From an uncultured Clostridia bacterium (lineage in GTDB: Bacteria > Bacillota > Clostridia > TANB77 > CAG-508): 11,666 nt of DNA. How positions within the stretch are numbered: position 1 is the first letter of the stretch; each line of letters starts with the position of its first letter. The stretch spans positions 1-11,666 of the forward strand of contig CALXZW010000037.1 in the NCBI GenBank assembly GCA_944393345.1. The letters are read 5' to 3'. Under the pieces are notes generated by a model. It saw only the letters and a list, made by a program, of their open reading frames with translations. It did no database searches and had not been told where the DNA came from. Of this stretch, positions 7,302 to 11,666 are shown piece after piece. Both the position numbers and the translations under genes were made by a program.

Positions 7302-8042
7302 ATGGAAGAACGAAAAACAGTATTGGTAACAGGCGGATCAAGAGGGATAGGAAAAGAAGTTGCATTAAAATTTGCAGAAGAAGGATATGATGTTATAATA
7401 AATTATGTATCAGAAAAAACAGATGTAGAAGCATTAAAAAAAGAATTTGAGGAAAAGGGAGCAGAAACATTAATTTTAAAAGCAGATGTTTCTAAAGAAG
7501 TAGAAGTTCAAGAAGTTATAAAACAAGCAATTGAGAAATTTGGAAAAATCGATGTACTTGTTAATAATGCAGGAATAACTAGAGATAATTTATTAATGAG
7601 AATGAGCGAAGAAGATTTTGATAAGGTTTTAGAAATAAATTTAAAAGGAACATTTATAGTTACAAAAGCAGTAACTAAATATATGATGAAAAAAAGAAGC
7701 GGAAGCATAATAAATCTTTCTTCAGTAGTTGGAGTTTCAGGAAATGCTGGTCAATGTAATTATTCAGCTTCGAAAGCAGGAATAATTGGATTTACAAAAA
7801 GTGTAGCAAAAGAATTAGCATCAAGAAATATAAGAGCAAATGCAGTAGCACCAGGATTTATAGAAACAGATATGACAAATGTTTTACCTGAAAATGTAAA
7901 AGAAGAAATACATAATCAAATACCATTAAAAAGAATGGGAAGTGCAAAAGAAGTTGCAGAATTAATATATTTTTTAGGATCAGAAAAAAGTTCATATATA
8001 ACAGGTCAAGTTATAAATGTAGATGGCGGAATGGTAATGTAA
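7302..8042 (+). CDS. fabG: 3-oxoacyl-ACP reductase FabG
   Basis: FabG is a short-chain dehydrogenase that reduces 3-oxoacyl-ACP to (R)-3-hydroxyacyl-ACP with NADPH. The 246 residues are normal. Motifs in order are the nucleotide-binding 'TGGSRGIGKEVA' (10-21), 'ADVS' (61-64), 'NNAG' (88-91), and the catalytic S141 ('NLSSVVG'), Y154 and K158 ('YSASKAG'), then 'APGFIETDM' (183-191) and the C-terminal 'VINVDGGMVM'. It has the best ribosome binding site of the cluster, AAAGGAGG, about six bases before ATG. fabF follows after 40 bases, with no acyl carrier protein gene between them as is often seen. Confidence 0.96.
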   Translation: MEERKTVLVTGGSRGIGKEVALKFAEEGYDVIINYVSEKTDVEALKKEFEEKGAETLILKADVSKEVEVQEVIKQAIEKFGKIDVLVNNAGITRDNLLMRMSEEDFDKVLEINLKGTFIVTKAVTKYMMKKRSGSIINLSSVVGVSGNAGQCNYSASKAGIIGFTKSVAKELASRNIRANAVAPGFIETDMTNVLPENVKEEIHNQIPLKRMGSAKEVAELIYFLGSEKSSYITGQVINVDGGMVM

Positions 8043-8082
8043 AGTAAAGAATATAAACTTAAATAAAGAGAGGAAAGTAAAA

Positions 8083-9318
8083 ATGGAGAGAAGAGTTGTA
8101 ATAACAGGTTTAGGTGCAATAACACCAATAGGAAATAATGTAGAAGAATTTTGGAAAGGAATAAAAGAAGGAAAATGTGGTATAGATAATATTACAGCAT
8201 TTGATACAACAGATTTTAAAGTAAAACTAGCTGCAGAAGTTAAAAACTATAATCCAGAAGAATATTTTGAAAAAAGAGAAGCAAAAAGATTAGATAGATT
8301 TTCACAATTTGCAATAATTGCATCAAGAGAAGCATGGAAAGATAGCAAATTAGATAAAGAAGTAGAAGATATGGAAAGAATAGGTGTAATATTAGGTTCT
8401 GGTATTGGTGGAATAGAAACAATAGAAACAGAACATGGAAAATGTATGACAAAAGGGCCAGATAGAGTATCACCTATGTATATACCAATGGGAATATTAA
8501 ATATGGCAGCAGGTAATGTTGCAATAGATTTAGGTGCAAGAGGAGAATCAATGGCAATGGTAACTGCTTGTGCATCAGGTACACATTGTATAGGTGAAAG
8601 TTTTAGAATGATAAAACATGGTTATCAAGATGTAATTATATCAGGAGGAACAGAAGCAGGTATAACACCACTTAGTATAGCAGGATTTTCAAATATAAAA
8701 GCATTATCAAAAAGTGAAGATAAAACAAGAGCAAGTATGCCTTTTGATAAAGAAAGAAATGGATTTGTAATGGGAGAAGGAGCAGGAATAGTTATACTAG
8801 AAGAGTATGAACATGCAAAGAAAAGAGGAGCAAAAATATATGCAGAAATAGTAGGATATGGAGCAACATCAGACAGTTATCATATAACTTCACCAGCACC
8901 AGGAGGAGAAGGTGGAGCAAGAGCAATGAAAATAGCAATGCAAGAAGGAAATGTAAAACCAGAAGAAATAACATATATAAATGCACATGGTACATCAACA
9001 CATTTAAATGATTCTTGCGAAACACAAGCAGTAAAAACTGCTTTGGGAGAAGCAGCAAAAACAGTAATGATGAGTTCAACAAAAGGGCATACAGGGCATC
9101 TTTTGGGTGCAGCAGGTGGAATAGAAGCAGTAGTATGTTGTAAAGCAATAGAAGAAAGTTTTGTACCTGCTACAATAAACTATAAAGTACCTGACGAAGA
9201 ATGTGATTTAGACATAGTGCCAAATCAAGGAAGAAACCAAGAAATAAAATATGCAATATCTAACTCTTTAGGATTTGGAGGACATAATAGTAGTATTTTA
9301 TTAAAAAATATAAAGTAA
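8083..9318 (+). CDS. fabF: 3-oxoacyl-ACP synthase II FabF
   Basis: FabF is the elongating condensing enzyme, joining acyl-ACP with malonyl-ACP. The 411 residues match the family. Catalytic residues are C163 in 'VTACASGTHC', H302 in 'NAHGTSTHLND', K334 in 'SSTKGHTGHLLGAAG', and H339 in the same block. The gatekeeper-type glycine-rich end 'SLGFGGHNSSILLK' is present. The usual STKSMTGH reads STKGHTGH, with catalytic residues kept. 'ITGLGAITPIGN' marks the N-terminus and GAGAGGAAAG precedes the start. It is the only elongating synthase in the window. accB follows after 20 bases. Confidence 0.96.
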   Translation: MERRVVITGLGAITPIGNNVEEFWKGIKEGKCGIDNITAFDTTDFKVKLAAEVKNYNPEEYFEKREAKRLDRFSQFAIIASREAWKDSKLDKEVEDMERIGVILGSGIGGIETIETEHGKCMTKGPDRVSPMYIPMGILNMAAGNVAIDLGARGESMAMVTACASGTHCIGESFRMIKHGYQDVIISGGTEAGITPLSIAGFSNIKALSKSEDKTRASMPFDKERNGFVMGEGAGIVILEEYEHAKKRGAKIYAEIVGYGATSDSYHITSPAPGGEGGARAMKIAMQEGNVKPEEITYINAHGTSTHLNDSCETQAVKTALGEAAKTVMMSSTKGHTGHLLGAAGGIEAVVCCKAIEESFVPATINYKVPDEECDLDIVPNQGRNQEIKYAISNSLGFGGHNSSILLKNIK

Positions 9319-9338
9319 AAAAGAGAGGAAGTTGTATT

Positions 9339-9815
9339 ATGGATTATAAAGATATAAAAAAACTAATAGATGACATGGGAAACTCTAACTTAGATTCATT
9401 GGAAATAGAATTTCCAGAAGGAATAAAAATAAGCATGACAAAAAATACTCAAAAAAATGTAATAATAGAAACAAGAAATCCAAATGTAATAGAAGGTAGT
9501 GCACCAATGACAGTGCCAACAGTTAGAGAAAAACAAGAAACATCATTAGTAAATGTAAAAAAAGAAGAACAACAAGAAAACTATAAAATAATAAAAAGTC
9601 CAATGGTAGGAACATTTTATGAAAGTGCTTCACCAGAAGCAGAACCTTATGTAAAAGTAGGAGATAAAGTAAAAAAAGGTCAGGTATTATGCATAGTAGA
9701 AGCAATGAAACTAATGAATGAAATTGAATCAGAATATGATGGCGAAATTGTAGAAATATGTGCCAAGAATGAAGATGTAGTAGAATATGGAATGCCATTA
9801 TTTAAAATAAAATAG
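9339..9815 (+). CDS. accB: Biotin carboxyl carrier protein of acetyl-CoA carboxylase
   Basis: AccB carries the biotin that AccC carboxylates and that the AccDA transferase uses to make malonyl-CoA. The 158 residues show the usual plan: an N-terminal helical part ('DYKDIKKLIDDMGNSNLDSL') with a short strand pair, a charged flexible linker (about 45-82), and a biotinyl domain (about 83-158). The biotinylated lysine is K124 in 'CIVEAMKLMNEIE', and 'SPMVGTFYESASPEAEPY' (87-104) is the region that forms the protruding thumb in the E. coli protein. GAGAGGAAG precedes the start. The gap to fabZ is 87 bases, the longest inside the cluster, and contains a hairpin. Confidence 0.96.
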   Translation: MDYKDIKKLIDDMGNSNLDSLEIEFPEGIKISMTKNTQKNVIIETRNPNVIEGSAPMTVPTVREKQETSLVNVKKEEQQENYKIIKSPMVGTFYESASPEAEPYVKVGDKVKKGQVLCIVEAMKLMNEIESEYDGEIVEICAKNEDVVEYGMPLFKIK

Positions 9816-9821
9816 ACCATT

Positions 9822-9871
9822 ATGGAAGTTTCCGTTTGGACATTTATGGTCCGAATTAGGAATACTTCTAT
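9822..9871 (+). promoter_or_regulatory. Long imperfect hairpin between accB and fabZ
   Basis: Pairing is 9822-9829 with 9864-9871 (one G-U), 9830-9833 TTCC with 9859-9862 GGAA, and 9835-9841 TTTGGAC with 9849-9855 GTCCGAA (one G-U). Interruptions are a bulged T9863 and a 1x3 internal loop. The apical loop is 9842-9848. Only a short TTT (9872-9874) follows, so it is a weak terminator at best. It may be an attenuator, an RNase processing or stability element, or a remnant repeat. A competing six-base pairing, GACCAT (9815-9820) with ATGGTC (9846-9851), would open the apical stem. The function is inferred. Confidence 0.55.
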
Positions 9872-9902
9872 TTTAAAGAGTTAAAGAGAAAAGAGGTAAA
9901 AT

Positions 9903-10325
9903 ATGTTAAATAAAGAACAAATAAAAAATATTATACCACAAAGAGAACCATTTTTAATGATTGATGAGGTTGAAGATTTTAAACCTGGAGAAAGTGCAAT
10001 AGCATATAAAAATGTATCTGAAGATGAATACTATTTTAAAGGACATTTTCCTGGAAATCCAATTATGCCAGGTGTGTTAATTGTAGAATCATTAGCACAA
10101 ACAGGAGCAGTAGCAATACTTTCTATGGAGGAAAACAAGGGAAAAAATGCTCTATTTGGAGGAATAGATAAATTAAGATTTAAAAAGCAAGTAGTTCCTG
10201 GAGATAGATTAAAATTAGAAGTTAAAATAATCAAGAAAAAAGGACCAATAGGAATAGGAGAAGCTATAGCTTCTGTTGATGGAAAAGTAGCAGTTAAAGG
10301 AGAATTAACTTTTGCTATTGTTTAA
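9903..10325 (+). CDS. fabZ: 3-hydroxyacyl-ACP dehydratase FabZ
   Basis: FabZ removes water from (R)-3-hydroxyacyl-ACP to give trans-2-enoyl-ACP, the step after FabG. The protein is 140 residues, a hot-dog-fold enzyme of usual length. The catalytic pair is H48 in 'KGHFPGNPIMPG' and E62 in 'LIVESLAQTGA'. 'IIPQREPFLMID' (10-21), 'GIDKLRFKKQVVPGD' (87-101) and the last strand complete the fold. AAGAGGTAAA lies before the start. It sits between the two carboxylase genes accB and accC, the order seen in many clostridial clusters. No FabA/FabM-type isomerase is visible in the window, so unsaturated-fatty-acid synthesis cannot be inferred. Confidence 0.96.
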   Translation: MLNKEQIKNIIPQREPFLMIDEVEDFKPGESAIAYKNVSEDEYYFKGHFPGNPIMPGVLIVESLAQTGAVAILSMEENKGKNALFGGIDKLRFKKQVVPGDRLKLEVKIIKKKGPIGIGEAIASVDGKVAVKGELTFAIV

Positions 10326-10330
10326 AGTAT

Positions 10331-10336
10331 GGAGGG
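10331..10336 (+). promoter_or_regulatory. Ribosome binding site that decides the accC start
   Basis: GGAGGG lies eight bases before ATG 10344. An in-frame ATG at 10329 would put this site inside the coding region and has no other site, so the shorter start is preferred. Confidence 0.7.
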
Positions 10337-10343
10337 AAAAGAA

Positions 10344-11666
10344 ATGTTAAAAAAAGTATTAGTTGCAAATAGAGGAGAAATTGCAGTTAGAATAATAAGA
10401 GCATGTAGAGAAATGGGAATAAGAACAGTAGCAGTATATTCTGAAGCAGATAAAAAAGCATTACATGTAAGTTTAGCAGATCAAGCAATTTGTATAGGAC
10501 CAGCACAATCAGCTAAAAGTTATCTAAATATGAAAGCAATTTTAGAAGCAGCATGTTTAACAGGTGCTGATAGTATTCATCCAGGATTTGGTTTTTTGTC
10601 AGAAAATGCTAATTTTGCAAAAATATGTGAAGAAATAGGTCTAAAATTTATAGGGCCAAACCATAATTTAATAGAATTATTAGGTAATAAATCAAAAGCA
10701 AAAGAAACAATGAAAAATGCAGGTGTTCCAGTAGTACCAGGTTCGGAAGGATTAATATATTCAAAAGAACAAGCAATAGAAATTGCAGAAAAAATTGGTT
10801 ATCCAGTAATACTAAAAGCCTCAGCAGGAGGTGGAGGTAGAGGAATAAGAATAGCATATAATAAAAATGAATTAGAAAAAGAATATGATATAGTAAAACA
10901 AGAAGCAAAAATATCTTTTAATGATGATAGTATATATATAGAAAAATTTATAGAAAATCCTAGACATATAGAAATTCAAGTTTTAGCAGATGAATTTGGA
11001 AATGCTATACATTTAGGAGAAAGAGATTGTTCTATTCAAAGAAGAAATCAAAAAGTATTAGAAGAAACACCATCAGGAATTATAAGTGATGAAACAAGAA
11101 GAAAAATGGGAGAAGTTGCAGTAAAAGCAGTTAAAGAAATAGGTTATACAAATGCAGGTACAATAGAATTTTTAGTAGATAAAAATCAAAACTTCTATTT
11201 TATGGAAATGAATACGAGAGTACAAGTAGAACATCCTATAACAGAGATTGTAACAGATATAGATATAATAAAAGAACAAATAAAAATAGCAAGTAAATTA
11301 CAATTAGAATATACTCAAAAAGATATTAAATTTAATGGACATAGTATGGAAGTAAGAATAAATGCAGAAAACCCTGATAAAAATTTTATGCCTTGCGCAG
11401 GAACAATAAAAGACTTACATTTACCAGGAGGAAATGGAATAAGAATAGATTCTGCAATTTATAGTGGTTATACAATCCCGCCAATGTATGATTCAATGAT
11501 AGCAAAAATTATAGTACATAGCAAAAATAGGAAAGAATCAATAGAAAAACTAAAAAGTGCAATTTCAGAACTTGTAATTGATGGAATAACTACTAATGCA
11601 GATTTTATTTTAAAAATATTAAATAATAAAGATTTTCAAGATAATAATTATGATACTTCATTTATT
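10344..11666 (+). CDS. accC: Biotin carboxylase AccC (3' end cut by the window)
   Basis: AccC uses ATP and bicarbonate to carboxylate the biotin on AccB. The frame gives 441 residues and runs off the right edge; the family is about 450 long, so only about the last ten residues are missing. Order: the N-terminal 'KVLVANRGEIAVRIIRA', the ATP-grasp domain with K116 and K158, the glycine loop GGGGRG (162-167), H208, E275, E288 ('FMEMNTRVQVEHP'), R292, V295 and E296, then R338 ('MEVRINAE') and the C-terminal lid region ('IYSGYTIPPMYDSMIAK'). All the residues I know to be catalytic are present. I chose ATG 10344, eight bases after GGAGG; the in-frame ATG at 10329 overlaps that site. accD and accA would be expected just beyond the edge. 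Confidence 0.96.
   Translation, partial: MLKKVLVANRGEIAVRIIRACREMGIRTVAVYSEADKKALHVSLADQAICIGPAQSAKSYLNMKAILEAACLTGADSIHPGFGFLSENANFAKICEEIGLKFIGPNHNLIELLGNKSKAKETMKNAGVPVVPGSEGLIYSKEQAIEIAEKIGYPVILKASAGGGGRGIRIAYNKNELEKEYDIVKQEAKISFNDDSIYIEKFIENPRHIEIQVLADEFGNAIHLGERDCSIQRRNQKVLEETPSGIISDETRRKMGEVAVKAVKEIGYTNAGTIEFLVDKNQNFYFMEMNTRVQVEHPITEIVTDIDIIKEQIKIASKLQLEYTQKDIKFNGHSMEVRINAENPDKNFMPCAGTIKDLHLPGGNGIRIDSAIYSGYTIPPMYDSMIAKIIVHSKNRKESIEKLKSAISELVIDGITTNADFILKILNNKDFQDNNYDTSFI

Noticed and set aside
8792..9148. Long minus-strand open frame opposite fabF
   Set aside because: The translation is an almost pure run of Leu, Phe and His, the mirror of A-rich codons on the other strand. The same holds for the other minus-strand frames.
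9836..9874. TTGGAC and TATTTT as an internal promoter before fabZ
   Set aside because: The spacing is 27 bases, far from 17, and the bases are better explained as arms and flank of the hairpin.

Overview
The window is very AT-rich, has compact genes with strong AAAGGAG/GGAGG-type ribosome binding sites, and uses AGA almost exclusively for arginine. TGG is used for tryptophan and TAA/TAG as stops, so the standard bacterial code applies. With the fatty-acid gene cluster, this points to a low-GC Bacillota bacterium, most like the Clostridia. I cannot name a species.

Layout. (1) Positions 2-67 hold the last 21 codons of an unidentified gene, closed by an intrinsic terminator at 112-146. (2) A near-consensus sigma-A-type promoter (161-189) opens a unit of a frameshifted, membrane-anchored zincin-like protein (212-1544, in two frames), queA, tgt and a membrane-anchored WG-repeat protein with an asparagine-rich tail. 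It ends at a strong terminator at 5255-5303. (3) After a short AT-rich leader comes a type II fatty-acid synthesis cluster: fabH, fabD, fabG, fabF, accB, fabZ and accC, the last cut by the window end about ten residues short. All genes are on the + strand.

How the genes work together. QueA and Tgt are consecutive enzymes of queuosine tRNA modification. In the fab cluster, AccB and AccC are the biotin carrier and biotin carboxylase of acetyl-CoA carboxylase, which makes malonyl-CoA. FabD loads malonate onto acyl carrier protein, FabH starts chains, and FabF, FabG and FabZ perform condensation, ketoreduction and dehydration. The acyl carrier protein and enoyl reductase genes often found in clostridial versions of this cluster are absent from the window, with no room for them between fabH and accC.

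Points most worth a second look are the +1 frameshift in the zincin-like gene, which sits at the only in-frame CGG codon I found, and a long imperfect hairpin in the accB-fabZ gap. I see no CRISPR array, RNA gene, insertion sequence or clearly new multi-gene system.
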